Assembly: GCA_019654215.1 (NCBI GenBank)
Contig: BPDI01000014.1
Coordinates: 1 to 64,000, forward strand
DNA from: Gammaproteobacteria bacterium
Lineage (GTDB): Bacteria > Pseudomonadota > Gammaproteobacteria > Pseudomonadales > Pseudohongiellaceae
Length of the DNA stretch: 64,000 nt
Direction: 5' to 3'
The notes under the pieces are model-generated. The model was given only the letters and a program-made list of their open reading frames with translations, did not search any database and was not told the DNA's origin. This document shows, piece after piece, positions 35,016 to 49,019 of this stretch (positions are counted from its first letter, which is position 1; each line of letters opens with the position of its first letter). The translations under genes were made by a program, and so were the position numbers.

Positions 35016-35381
35016 TTAACTTGTGTCTAACAGTTTTTTTTCAAGGTCACACCACAGTGAATTCAAACTAACCACTACCTGTGGGTTACGCAGTTTATCA
35101 ACATCTTTGCGAGCCAGCACAACAACGTCCAATGGCTCTATTCTGTGACGGGCCTTGCGAAAAGACTCTCGAATTTGACGCTTGATCCTATTGCGTTGGA
35201 CTGCCTTTGCCACATTTTTTTTTGCTATCACCATGCCCAATCGCTTAGCGCCACCTTCATTAGAAACAGCGAGTATTAAGAAGTGACGGCAGGAAACTTT
35301 GTATTGAGCATTATCAAATACAGCCTTATAGTCGGCGGCATTCAGTAGCCGAGAATCTTTATGAAAGCCAAACTCAGCCAC
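35016..35381 (-). CDS. rnpA: Ribonuclease P protein component
   Basis: 121 aa; RLGMVIAKKNVAKAVQRNRIKRQIRESFR. Confidence 0.95.
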   Translation of the reverse strand: MAEFGFHKDSRLLNAADYKAVFDNAQYKVSCRHFLILAVSNEGGAKRLGMVIAKKNVAKAVQRNRIKRQIRESFRKARHRIEPLDVVVLARKDVDKLRNPQVVVSLNSLWCDLEKKLLDTS

Positions 35382-35414
35382 TTGTGTTCTCTTTTCAAAA
35401 GGGAGAAGAGTGAA

Positions 35415-35549
35415 TTAAGCTGAGAGCTTAGCGCGTCCCTTTGCGCGTCTTCGTTTCAGAACAAGGCGTCCGCCCTTGGTCGCCATGCGCGCACGAAAAC
35501 CATGAGTGCGAGCACGCTTCAAGACGCTGGGTTGAAAAGTTCTTTTCAT
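35415..35549 (-). CDS. rpmH: 50S ribosomal protein L34 (absent from the ORF track)
   Basis: Reverse strand [44 protein letters not shown], 44 aa. Confidence 0.98.
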   Translation of the reverse strand: MKRTFQPSVLKRARTHGFRARMATKGGRLVLKRRRAKGRAKLSA

Positions 35550-35955
35550 AACTGAAATTCCAGAATTGCTATCGTGAACCGAGCTGGCCCAAAAGAGGGC
35601 GAATTCTATTGGTTTTGTGGCAAAGTTTCAATGTAATCCAGGCGGGGAACAGACCTAAGGCCTCTTAATTCGATACCAAAATTTTGTTGCGAAATTTAAG
35701 AACGCTAAGCGCCAAGATTTAATCAAAGCTTAGCCACAAGTTATCCACAGTGTTTTTATCAACAGCCTTGGGTTTGAAACGGTATTTTGTCTCATTTTTC
35801 GACTCGGTATTTATCAGCAAAAAGCTTATAACATACTGAAATAAAATAGAAAAAACTAAGCTCAAAAAACCATTTTTGGGCCTTTTCAGCAGTGGATAAC
35901 TCATTGCCCAATCGCTAGAATTGCTGCTTCATATAAAAAGTAAAACCCGTGGACA
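35550..35955. promoter_or_regulatory. Putative replication origin (oriC) region with DnaA boxes
   Basis: Intergenic between divergent rpmH and dnaA. TTATCCACA at 35741-35749, TTATCAACA at 35756-35764, AGTGGATAA (complement TTATCCACT) at 35891-35899; AT-rich tracts between. Confidence 0.65.
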
Positions 35956-37431
35956 GTGACAGTGGTAGTGGCAAGTTGGCAGTATTGTATTGATTGTTTA
36001 AAAACAGAACTCACCTCACAACAATTTAACACTTGGATTAGGCCTTTAAAGGCAGAGATCAAAGACGACATTCTTTGCATAGCTGCGCCCAATCGTTTCA
36101 TCTTGGATTGGGTTAAAAATAAATTTTTAGATCGAATCGAAGAGTTAGTGAGTGAGGCTAGCGGCCTTTCAGCGCGTATCGATTTAATCGTTTATGCCAG
36201 AAGCGAACAAGAAAGCGAAAACATAGAGAGCAATTCTAATGCAGGAACCGCTTTGGTTAATAACGAGAAGCGGGCGGTTGTAACCCCCGCATCCTTTAAA
36301 TCCGAAGCGAAAAGCCCAGAAGAACAGCCTTCCCTACTGGATCCAATTTTGCCTAAAGGAAAGGCAGAACGTCGAAACATGGATATCGTAATCGAGGGTA
36401 AATTGAGCCATCGGGGAGCGCTGAATCCAGAAAACAATTTCGATAATTTCATAGTAGGCAAATCCAATCAGCTGGCTCGGGCCGCGGCAATACAGGTCGC
36501 AGAGAATCCTGGGTATGCCTATAACCCCCTATTTATCTACGGCGGTGTTGGGTTAGGAAAGACTCACTTAATGCATGCTATTGGCAACTATTTAGTGGCC
36601 AAAAAGCCCGATGCAAAGGTCGTATATCTGCATTCAGAAACATTTGTGGCAACCATGGTTTCAGCGCTGCAACTGAACGCTATTAGTGAGTTTAAGCGCT
36701 TTTATCGTTCGGTAGACGCTCTGCTAATTGATGATATTCAGTTTTTCGCTGGCAAAGAGCGTTCTCAGGAAGAGTTCTTTCACACATTCAATGCGCTATT
36801 AGAAGGTGGACACCAAATAATTCTTACCTGTGACAGGTTCCATAAGGAGATCAACGGCCTGGAGGAAAGGCTTAAATCTCGTTTTGGTTGGGGGCTGACG
36901 GTCGCGGTTGAGCCGCCGGAACTGGAAACCCGGGCGGCAATTCTGATTAATAAGGCCGAGCTTTGTAACGTGGAATTGCCCTATGATGCGGCGCTATTTA
37001 TAGCCCAGCGGCTGCGGTCGAATGTGCGAGAATTAGAAGGAGCCTTGAAGCGGGTAATTGCTCACGCCAACTTCAAAGGTGAAAAAATCGACCTCGAGCT
37101 GATTAAAGAAGCACTAAGAGACTTGTTTGCATTGCAGGACAAGCTAGTAACTATAGACAACATTCAGCGTTCGGTTGCTGAGTATTACAAAATCAAGATG
37201 GCTGACATGTTGTCGAAGCGACGCAATAGATCCGTGGCCAGACCAAGACAAGTTGCTATGACTCTATCGAAGGAGCTAACCAACCATAGCCTGCCGGAAA
37301 TCGGTGATGCCTTCGGAGGTAGAGACCACACCACCGTGCTTCACGCGTGTAAGCAGATTAATAAGCTACGCCATAGCTCCACTGACATCCAGGAAGATTA
37401 CAATAATCTCTTGCGCTCACTCTCGAGTTAG
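35956..37431 (+). CDS. dnaA: Chromosomal replication initiator protein DnaA
   Basis: 491 aa; [61 protein letters not shown]. Confidence 0.98.
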   Translation: MTVVVASWQYCIDCLKTELTSQQFNTWIRPLKAEIKDDILCIAAPNRFILDWVKNKFLDRIEELVSEASGLSARIDLIVYARSEQESENIESNSNAGTALVNNEKRAVVTPASFKSEAKSPEEQPSLLDPILPKGKAERRNMDIVIEGKLSHRGALNPENNFDNFIVGKSNQLARAAAIQVAENPGYAYNPLFIYGGVGLGKTHLMHAIGNYLVAKKPDAKVVYLHSETFVATMVSALQLNAISEFKRFYRSVDALLIDDIQFFAGKERSQEEFFHTFNALLEGGHQIILTCDRFHKEINGLEERLKSRFGWGLTVAVEPPELETRAAILINKAELCNVELPYDAALFIAQRLRSNVRELEGALKRVIAHANFKGEKIDLELIKEALRDLFALQDKLVTIDNIQRSVAEYYKIKMADMLSKRRNRSVARPRQVAMTLSKELTNHSLPEIGDAFGGRDHTTVLHACKQINKLRHSSTDIQEDYNNLLRSLSS

Positions 37432-37465
37432 CAACCTATTGATAACCAAAGGAATTATTTAGTAG

Positions 37466-38570
37466 ATGCAATTTTCAATTTCTCGCGAAGCACTGCTTAA
37501 GCCGTTACAGATGGTCAGCGGTGTGGTCGAGCGTCGCCAAACTCTTCCGGTACTATCTAATGTATTGTTGGTTTTGAGAGGGAGTGAGCTATCACTCACC
37601 GGCACCGATTTGGAAGTGGAGTTGATAGGCAGAGCGCAAACAGAGGGATCTTCAAAGGACGGGGAAATCACAGTCCCCGGAAGAAAGCTCTTAGATATCT
37701 GTAAATCCTTGGCCGATGATTCCAGCTTGGAAATCTCAGTAGCCGACAACAAGCTGAAACTCAAGTGCGGGAGAAGTCGGTTTACACTTACTACGCTTCC
37801 AGCTTCCGAATTCCCTAGCGTTGACGAAGAACCAGATGCATATTCTATCACCTATCACTCAAGCGAAATTGCGCGAGCTGCTCGATGCCACTAGCTTCGC
37901 GATGGCCCAGCAAGATGTGCGTTATTACCTCAATGGCATGTTGTTTGAAGTAGGAACAGATTTTCTTCGTGTAGTGGCTACCGATGGCCATCGCCTAGCG
38001 ATGGAAACTTTAAACCTGGCTTCAACTGTTCAGGAAACCCAGCAGCTCATATTGCCGAGAAAGGGCATCATGGAATTGGCTCGCTTGCTCTCGGACGAAG
38101 GTGGAGACATCGAGCTTACTTTTGGCCAGAACCATATTCGTGCCGCTATTACAGAATTCACATTCACGTCGAAACTGGTCGATGGAAAATTCCCAGACTA
38201 CAACCGCGTTCTGCCAAAAGGTGGAGATCGAATCTTGATTGGTGACTGTCAGGAACTCCGCCAGGCTTTTTCGCGGGCATCAATTTTGTCTAATGAAAAG
38301 TATCGTGGAGTCCGGGTAATTCTATCTAGTGGAGAAATGCGGATTCTCGCAAACAATCCAGAGCAGGAAGAAGCAGAAGAAGTTGTATCCGTTGATTATG
38401 ATGCAGAAGACTTAGAAATTGGCTTCAATGTGAGCTATCTCATCGATGTTTTATCTACGCTGAGTAGTGAAAAGGTGAAAATCACGCTCTCAGACCCCAA
38501 TAGCAGCGCATTGTTAGAGGCTGATGAAGGATCAGACGCTCTGTATGTCGTTATGCCAATGCGCTTGTAA
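37466..38570 (+). CDS. dnaN: DNA polymerase III beta subunit, apparent frameshift near 37850-37880
   Basis: Two ORFs: MQFSISREALLKPLQMVSGVVERRQTLPVLSNVLL and LRELLDATSFAMAQQDVRYYLNGMLFEV...YVVMPMRL*. Confidence 0.96.
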
Positions 38571-38597
38571 AAATACCGTGCGAGCAGTTTTGGAACC

Positions 38598-39685
38598 GTG
38601 AGCGCCCTTAGTCTGTTCAGAATTGGATCCGTTAGGAACATCCTGGTTTGCAGAACTAGAACCCCACCCCAAATTGAATCTAATTCACGGAGAAAACGGC
38701 AGTGGGAAAACCAGCATTCTCGAGGCTGTGCATTTATTGAGTTCTGGAAGGTCTTTCCGGACGTCAAAAACAAATTTTATTGATTAATCACGAGGCAACT
38801 GAGTTATCTATCTATGCACAAGATTCAGCTGGCAGAAGAATTGGCCTGGCAAAGCCTAGGCGTCAAAATCCGCAATTGAAACTCGACATGGAATCTCAAA
38901 AAAACTGGGATGCTGTTGCGAGGCTGCTGCCGGTTCAGGTTTTGGATGCCAGTTCGTTCTTATTACTTGAAGGCGGCCCTAAGTCGCGGCGTCGCTTTTT
39001 GGATTGGGGAGTGTTTCACGTGGAACATAGCTTCCTAAATCACTGGCGAGTTACTCGCAAATGCATTGCCAATCGCAACCAACTGCTAAAGGCGCAAAGA
39101 CTGGATGAGCAGCAACTTCAGGCCTGGGATATGGAATTGTGCCAGGCTGCCGCAGTCGTAGATTTAGCGAGAGAGCGCTATTTTCATAATTTCCTTCCTG
39201 CTTTCAATGAAATCTATCAGTCCTTAGCGGCAGAAAATGCTATTGAGGCCCTTTCCTTAGAGTACAATCGCGGTTGGGATTCTAAAATTGAGCTCGCGGA
39301 AGTATTGCAATCCGCTCGCCACCAGGACCTCAAATACGGGGCAACTCAAAATGGTCCCCATCGGGCAGATATCGTTGTAAAGGTTGGCCAGTCTCCGGCG
39401 ATGGATGTGCTATCAAGGGGACAGCAGAAAGTCTTGGTCAGCGCACTCAAGATTGCCCAAGGTAGTCTATATGCCGACGCCGTCCAAGATCGATGTATTT
39501 ATCTTGTGGATGACCTACCGGCGGAATTAGACAAGGAAAATAGAGCAAAAATCCTGGAAAATTTGTTGGCTCTCGACAGCCAGTTGTTCGTTACCTGTGT
39601 AGAGCTAAATTCCGTCAAAGATTGCCTTCAAACCCCCCCCGCAATGAGTACGTTCCACGTGGAACGTGGTACAATAACGGCTTGA
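38598..39685 (+). CDS. recF: DNA replication and repair protein RecF, apparent frameshifts in the N-terminal part
   Basis: Third-frame Walker [27 protein letters not shown], then [14 protein letters not shown]...[11 protein letters not shown]...[17 protein letters not shown]...[11 protein letters not shown]. Confidence 0.92.
39012..39027. promoter_or_regulatory. parS centromere-like site 1 (inside recF)
   Basis: TGTTTCACGTGGAACA, a consensus-type chromosomal parS. Confidence 0.85.
39650..39667. promoter_or_regulatory. parS centromere-like site 2 (3' end of recF)
   Basis: ACGTTCCACGTGGAACGT, perfect 18-bp palindrome containing GTTCCACGTGGAAC, the Pseudomonas-type parS core. Confidence 0.85.
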
Positions 39686-39761
39686 TTTTTAATTAATTTA
39701 TTCGATTTTTTATCAGATAAATTAACGGTAAAGAAATGCTTGTTTTGCTCGGAGATTTTGC

Positions 39762-42902
<3,141 letters not shown>

Positions 42903-42905
42903 GAT

Positions 42906-43475
42906 CTAAGATTCCTCGGTCAATATATCTACAACTGCCTGTTGTAAATCATCATATATAGAAACATGCGATAAGTTGGTACCGTCAATTTGTTGTTCTG
43001 TTGCGCTACCATTACCCGTGCGAACTAGTATCGGGCGCATACCGTGCGCCGTTGCTGCTTGTAAGTCCTTAAGGCTATCACCAACAAATGGACTTCCGTC
43101 CAAGGAAACGCCTAGTTCGTTTTCAGCTTGTATTAGCATTCCCGTATTCGGTTTTCTGCATTCACATTCATCATCTGCGGAATGAGGGCAATAAAAAATA
43201 CCAGAAACAAAACCACCTTCTTCTTCGACCATAGAACAAAGTTTATGATGCATCTTGGCTAGTTCAAATTCATCAAACAAACCGCGAGCAAGACCAGATT
43301 GATTTGTGGCTATAAGGACGTAGAACCCTGCTTGATGTAATGAGGATATTGCCTCGAGGCTACCGGGTATTGGAATCCATTCCTCGTGCGACTTTATATA
43401 GTTAGGTGAATCTTTATTAATGACACCGTCTCTATCAAGAACAATTGTTTTTGTAGATTCCTGTGTCTGGCTCAT
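42906..43475 (-). CDS. gmhB: D-glycero-beta-D-manno-heptose-1,7-bisphosphate 7-phosphatase
   Basis: 189 aa; IVLDRDGVINKDSPNYIKSHEEW, IFYCPHSADDECECRKPNTGM. Confidence 0.92.
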   Translation of the reverse strand: MSQTQESTKTIVLDRDGVINKDSPNYIKSHEEWIPIPGSLEAISSLHQAGFYVLIATNQSGLARGLFDEFELAKMHHKLCSMVEEEGGFVSGIFYCPHSADDECECRKPNTGMLIQAENELGVSLDGSPFVGDSLKDLQAATAHGMRPILVRTGNGSATEQQIDGTNLSHVSIYDDLQQAVVDILTEES

Positions 43476-43477
43476 AG

Positions 43478-45555
43478 CTAACTAGAATGCAAGTAGGAAA
43501 TATCTGCTGTTTGCAAAAACAGATTTCTGAGTTGTTTCAGTAATGCCAATCGGTTTTGCCTAACCTGATCGTCTTGATGCATAACCAAGACATTGTCAAA
43601 AAAATCATCAACCGAGTTTTTCAGTGTGGAAAGTGACTGTAACCCCTTAGTATAGTCACCTTGTTCGAATAAAGGCGCCACCTCTAACATTTTATCTGTA
43701 TTTCTTTATGTAATGACTGTTCTGCGGCTTCGGTTAGAAGATTACTGGAGCACTCTGACCCTTCAGTAACTTCTTTCTGTTTCGAAAGCAAATTGGATAC
43801 TCGTTTATTTGCGGCGGCCAAAGTAACAGCTTCTGGCAACTTGTCGAAGTTGTGAACCGCCTGAATACGATGGTGAAAATCCAACGGGCGCGTAGGCCGC
43901 ATTGCAAAGACCGATTGAAAGACTTCACTACTGATGCCAGTTTCCAGGTACCAGGCTCTAAAACGTTCGAGTAAAAACTCAAACACTTGATTGGTAGTGT
44001 TAGCTTGGAGTTCGATATCGGAATAGCTGGCAAGAGATGCTTCGATGGCTTTCACAATATCCAGATCGAGTTCTTTTTCTACCAGTATGCGCAGAATTCC
44101 AATGGCAGAGCGACGCAACGCGAACGGATCTTTGGAACCAGTGGGGGGCTGGCCAATCCCGAATAAACCCACCATAGCGTCCAATTTATCGGCCATCGCC
44201 AATACTGCGCCGGTTGTGGATTCGGGCAATGAATCGCCGGCATACCTTGGTAAATACTGTTCGTTGAGAGCACTACAGACTTCTTCCGCTTCCCCATCAT
44301 GCTGCGCGTAATAAGAACCCATCAGCCCTTGCAAGTCAGCAAATTCACCCACCATACTGGTGAGCAAATCGCACTTGGACAACATCGCAGCGCGTTCGCA
44401 TTGATCAGTATCAGCTCCCAGATCGGCAGCAATGGCCACGGCAAGCTTGGCAACCCGAACAGACTTGTCGTAAACAGTTCCAAGCTTCTCTTGGAATACA
44501 ATCTTCCTAAGTAACCCCATTCTTGATGCTAATGGAGTTTTTTTGTCACTCTCAAAGAAAAATCGCGCGTCCGCCAGTCGTGGGCGAATCACTCTTTCGT
44601 TCCCTTCAATTACCTGCATCGGATCTTTAGAAACAATATTGCTGACGGTTACAAACTTAGGCAGTAACGTTTCTTTCTCATCCACAAGATAAAAGCATTT
44701 TTGATGCGATTTCATGGCGAGGATGAGAGCTTCCGCAGGCACTTCCAAAAACTCTTCATCAAAGTCCCCGGTCAATGCCACAGGGTACTCAACCAGCGCC
44801 GTTACTTCATCAAGCAAGGCTTCATCAACTACAGTTTGTGCTCCGGATTTTTCCCCTTCCTCAATAATTAGTTCGCGTATTAATGCTTTTCGTCCTTCGA
44901 AATCTGGAATTACTCTGCCTCTTTCTTTCAAGCACTCTTCATAGTCTTCGGCTGCATCCAGTGAAATTGCTTTATTGTGAAGAAAGCGATGTCCATAGGA
45001 ATTATTGCCGCTACTAACTCCATAGATTTCCAAATCAATGACTTGCTGCCCAAACAGCAACATTAACCAATGCACAGGGCGAACGAATTCTTCTCGGGAG
45101 CTTCCCCAACGCATGCGCTTGGGTACTGGTAATTGATTAAGTGCCTGCCTTATGATCTCCGGTACTAGTGCAATGGTTTGTTGGCCTTGCTGCAAAGAAG
45201 AGAAGGAAAGTTTTTCCACACCATCTTTTTCTGTCCTGGCCAACTCATGGACATCTACCCCACAGGATTTGGCAAAACCGGAAGCGGCAGGAGTGGGGTT
45301 GCCGTCGCTATCAAAGGCAGCGCTTACCGCCGGGCCGAGCCTTTCAATCTGCTTATCTTCCTGAGCTTCCTGTAGCGCATAAATGAGCAATGCCAGGCGC
45401 CTGGGAGTAGCGAAACGCTTTGCTGAATCGAAAGATAGCGATTCTTTTTTTAAAGCAGCGGTTACTAGCTCCTCAAAAGCTTTAGACAGAGAGCTTAGTG
45501 CCTTGGGTGGTAACTCCTCGGCTCCGATTTCTATTAGTAGATCTTGAGCAGGCAT
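43478..45555 (-). CDS. glyS: Glycyl-tRNA synthetase beta subunit, apparent frameshift near 43690
   Basis: [38 protein letters not shown]; tail ORF 43478-43690 continues [54 protein letters not shown]. Confidence 0.96.
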
Positions 45556-45558
45556 GGC

Positions 45559-46488
45559 TTAGGTTTCTAAATATTCTTTGCGTAATTTTTCACTGGCAAG
45601 GGGGAAGCCAAGCTGTTTGCGGCTTTCGAAATAAGCTTCAGCAACCAAACGGGCGAGGGTACGTACTCGCAAAATAAATCGTTGTCGCTCTGTGACCGAA
45701 ATTGCGTTTCGGGCGTCTAGTAAATTGAAATTGTGGGATGCTTTCAATACTTGCTCATAAGCAGGCAGCGGTAAGCTTTCCGCAATTAGTTTGTTACATT
45801 GGCTTTCATAATCATCGAAATATTTGAATAATAAGTCAGTGTCAGCCTGCTCAAAATTAAAAACAGACATTTCAACTTCGTTTTGTTTAAACACATCGCC
45901 ATAAGTAACAACACCATTGGGGCCATCGGTCCAAACGATGTCATAAATACTATCTACTCCTTGTATATACATGGCGATTCTTTCAATGCCATAGGTTATT
46001 TCTCCACTGACTGGATGACACTCAAGTCCTCCAACCTGTTGAAAATAAGTAAACTGAGTGACTTCCATACCGTTAAGCCAGACTTCCCAGCCAAGGCCCC
46101 AGGCACCTAGAGTCGGCGATTCCCAGTTGTCTTCAACGAAGCGAATGTCGTGAATCGCCATATCGATGCCGAGGTTTTCCAAAGATTCCAAATATATAGT
46201 TTGGATGTCTTGTGGCGATGGCTTCAGAATTACTTGAAACTGATAGTAGTGCTGTAGGCGATTAGGATTTTCACCATAGCGACCATCAGTGGGCCGGCGG
46301 CAGGGTTGCACATAGGCTGTGCTCCAACTTTCCGGACCAATGGCTCGCAAAAAAGTGGCGGGGTGGAAAGTCCCGGCGCCAACTTCTATATCCAAAGGTT
46401 GCAATACGACACAGCCCTTCTCGGCCCAAAATTGTTGCAGAGCAAGAACAAGTCCTTGGAAAGTTTTGAGGTCGTTATTCTGGCTCAC
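45559..46488 (-). CDS. glyQ: Glycyl-tRNA synthetase alpha subunit
   Basis: 309 aa; [45 protein letters not shown]. Confidence 0.97.
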   Translation of the reverse strand: MSQNNDLKTFQGLVLALQQFWAEKGCVVLQPLDIEVGAGTFHPATFLRAIGPESWSTAYVQPCRRPTDGRYGENPNRLQHYYQFQVILKPSPQDIQTIYLESLENLGIDMAIHDIRFVEDNWESPTLGAWGLGWEVWLNGMEVTQFTYFQQVGGLECHPVSGEITYGIERIAMYIQGVDSIYDIVWTDGPNGVVTYGDVFKQNEVEMSVFNFEQADTDLLFKYFDDYESQCNKLIAESLPLPAYEQVLKASHNFNLLDARNAISVTERQRFILRVRTLARLVAEAYFESRKQLGFPLASEKLRKEYLET

Positions 46489-46707
46489 GATTTTGCCGAA
46501 AATGCCTGCAAATCAAAGGGCTGCAATTATCCTTGATATTCTGGAAGTAATCTATAGCCGCCAACTTTAGACTCTGTTTGTTAAGATTCTTCAGCAAGAG
46601 GGAAATTGCCTTTCCTTTTTGTCGCTCTACAATAAGCTGTCGCGATAAGAAACGGGAGACCCACGATTCAATTACTCGGCTATTTTTCATTTAGGTGCTT
46701 CTTAGCA

Positions 46708-47550
46708 TTGGGCGCTTTGTTGCCTCTTTCCATTCTGCAGGCAATTGCTAAAGCATGGGGTACTCTACTCTATAGATTTCCAACTCGAGCCAAAACCACG
46801 ACAGAGAGAAATCTCACTGCCTGCTTTCCTGATAAATCAGAAGCTGAAATTGCCGAGCTTGCAAAGTCTAGTTTAATCCACACTGCGTCAACAGCCATCG
46901 AAATGGGGAAGTCGTGGTTGCTACCTATGGAAAAAACTCTAGCCCTAGTTGTCGATTGTGAGGGCCAGGACAAATTTAATGCGGCCTATGAATCTGGCAA
47001 TGGAATTATTCTGCTTGCCCCCCACCTCGGAAACTGGGAAATTTTTGGTTTTTATCTAAGTGATTCAGCAAGCACGACCTTTCTTTACCAGCCACCCAAA
47101 TATTTAGCTCTCGATCGACTAATTACTCGCTCGCGTTCTCGTGGTGGCTTGAATATGGCCCCAACTAATCAAACCGGCGTAGCTCAAATCTTCAAAACAC
47201 TAAAGCAAGGGCAGGTAGTTGGTGTATTACCGGATCAAGTGCCGTCGCAAGAAGGAGGAGGATATGCAAATTTCTTTGGAGTGCCTGCATTGACCATGAC
47301 CTTAATTAGCAAACTCTTACAAAAAACTGATGCAAAAGTTTTTTGTGGTTTTGCAAAAAGATTACCTAATGCCAAAGGTTTTAAAGTGATAGTCCAAGAA
47401 GCTGACGAAGGAATCTATAGCGAAGATGCAAGTATTTCCCTAGCGGCACTTAACAGTACCGTCGAAAAAACTGCACTCAGCGCGATTGAGCAATATCAAT
47501 GGGAGTACAAGCGGTTTAGGAAACAAGCTGACGGTAGTAAATTTTACTAG
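46708..47550 (+). CDS. Lipid A biosynthesis acyltransferase family (LpxL/HtrB-like); true start probably upstream
   Basis: 280 aa; LLAPHLGNWEIFGFYL, VGVLPDQVPSQEGGGYANFFGVPALT; frame stays open upstream (ITRLFSFRCFLALGALLPLSILQ). Confidence 0.85.
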   Translation: MGALLPLSILQAIAKAWGTLLYRFPTRAKTTTERNLTACFPDKSEAEIAELAKSSLIHTASTAIEMGKSWLLPMEKTLALVVDCEGQDKFNAAYESGNGIILLAPHLGNWEIFGFYLSDSASTTFLYQPPKYLALDRLITRSRSRGGLNMAPTNQTGVAQIFKTLKQGQVVGVLPDQVPSQEGGGYANFFGVPALTMTLISKLLQKTDAKVFCGFAKRLPNAKGFKVIVQEADEGIYSEDASISLAALNSTVEKTALSAIEQYQWEYKRFRKQADGSKFY

Positions 47551-49001
47551 CGCTTCCAAAACATTGGAGTGAATAACACCAATAAAGTAAAAACTTCTAG
47601 TCGGCCTAACAACATGGCTGCACATAAAATCCATTTCGCAGTGCCAGGCAAATCCCCATAAGTTTCAGCAACGCTGGCTAAGCCAGGGCCTAAATTATTA
47701 ATGCAGGCGCCTACGGCGCTGAAGGCGGTGATAATATCCAGGCCAGTTGCCAACAATGCTAACAGCATCAGCATAAATGCCATTACATATACCGCGAAAA
47801 ATCCCCAGACCGACTCAATTACTCTATCAGGGACCGGATTACTACCTAACTTCACCGGGATAACCGCTTTCGGATGGATTAGTCTTTGTACTTCCCTAAA
47901 GCCTTGTTTAAAAATTAACAAAATACGAATCACTTTCATGCCGCCGCCAGTTGAACCAGCACAGGCACCGATTATTGCAGCATACATAAGCATGTAAGGA
48001 AGAAAGAGCGGCCATGAACTGTAATCCGCAGTGGTAAATCCCGTTGTGGTAGCTATTGATACAACCTGAAACAATCCTTTTACAAATGATTCGAATATTC
48101 CGGAGTACACATTCGAGAAATAAAGCACGCTGATGGTTATCAATGAAACTAATAACAGTATGAACGCGTAAAAAAGAAATTCTGGATCTGTTAAGTAATG
48201 GCGAATACTTTTTCGCTGCCAGGCTACAAAGTGTAGCGCGAAGTTTATCCCTGCAATAAACATAAACACGATCGCTACCAGATCTACTCCAGGATTTGCG
48301 AAATAACCCAAGCTGGCATCGTGAGTTGAGAACCCTCCAATGGCAATCGTGGTGAAACTATGGCCAATGGCATCGAATAAGTCCATCCCAACCATCCAGT
48401 AAGCAACTGCACAGACCGCTGTCAAAGACAAGTAAATGAACCAGAGAGCTTTGGCAGTTTCTGCTAAGCGTGGTAATAACTTGTTGTCTTTGACTGGGCC
48501 CGGGCTTTCTGCCCGATAAAGCTGCATGCCACCGATGCCGAGCATTGGCAATAAAGAGATGGCCAACACGATGATCCCCATACCACCAAGCCACTGTAAC
48601 TGCTGGCGATAAAACAGTATTGATTTAGGCAAGGAATCTAGCCCGGAAATGACAGTTGCTCCTGTTGTGGTCAAGCCTGAAAGGGATTCGAACACAGCGT
48701 CTGTAATAGATAATTCCAATGCCGGAGAGAACAAAAAGGGCAAACAACCTGCTGTACCTAACACTGCCCAGAAGAGAGTAACTACAAGGAAACCGTCTCG
48801 GGTTCCCAAATCTTTTTTAGTCCTAGCGGTGGATAAAAATAGAATGGCGCCTAAACCGAGAATAATAAGCAAAGAGTTAAAGAAGGCTGGAAACATGCCA
48901 TCGGCATAAAACAGCGACACAAACATCGGTGGGATGTTTGCTAGCAAACTAAACAGCATTAGTAAGCTGCCTAGAATTTTAATAATGATTGAAGCGTGCA
49001 T
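47547..49001 (-). CDS. trkH: Trk system potassium uptake protein TrkH
   Basis: 484 aa; FESLSGLTTTGATVISGLDSLPKSILFYRQQLQWLGGMGIIVLAISLLPMLGIGGMQLYRAE. Confidence 0.96.
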   Translation of the reverse strand: MHASIIIKILGSLLMLFSLLANIPPMFVSLFYADGMFPAFFNSLLIILGLGAILFLSTARTKKDLGTRDGFLVVTLFWAVLGTAGCLPFLFSPALELSITDAVFESLSGLTTTGATVISGLDSLPKSILFYRQQLQWLGGMGIIVLAISLLPMLGIGGMQLYRAESPGPVKDNKLLPRLAETAKALWFIYLSLTAVCAVAYWMVGMDLFDAIGHSFTTIAIGGFSTHDASLGYFANPGVDLVAIVFMFIAGINFALHFVAWQRKSIRHYLTDPEFLFYAFILLLVSLITISVLYFSNVYSGIFESFVKGLFQVVSIATTTGFTTADYSSWPLFLPYMLMYAAIIGACAGSTGGGMKVIRILLIFKQGFREVQRLIHPKAVIPVKLGSNPVPDRVIESVWGFFAVYVMAFMLMLLALLATGLDIITAFSAVGACINNLGPGLASVAETYGDLPGTAKWILCAAMLLGRLEVFTLLVLFTPMFWKR

Positions 49002-49019
49002 TCGTGTTTTGAATTGCGC

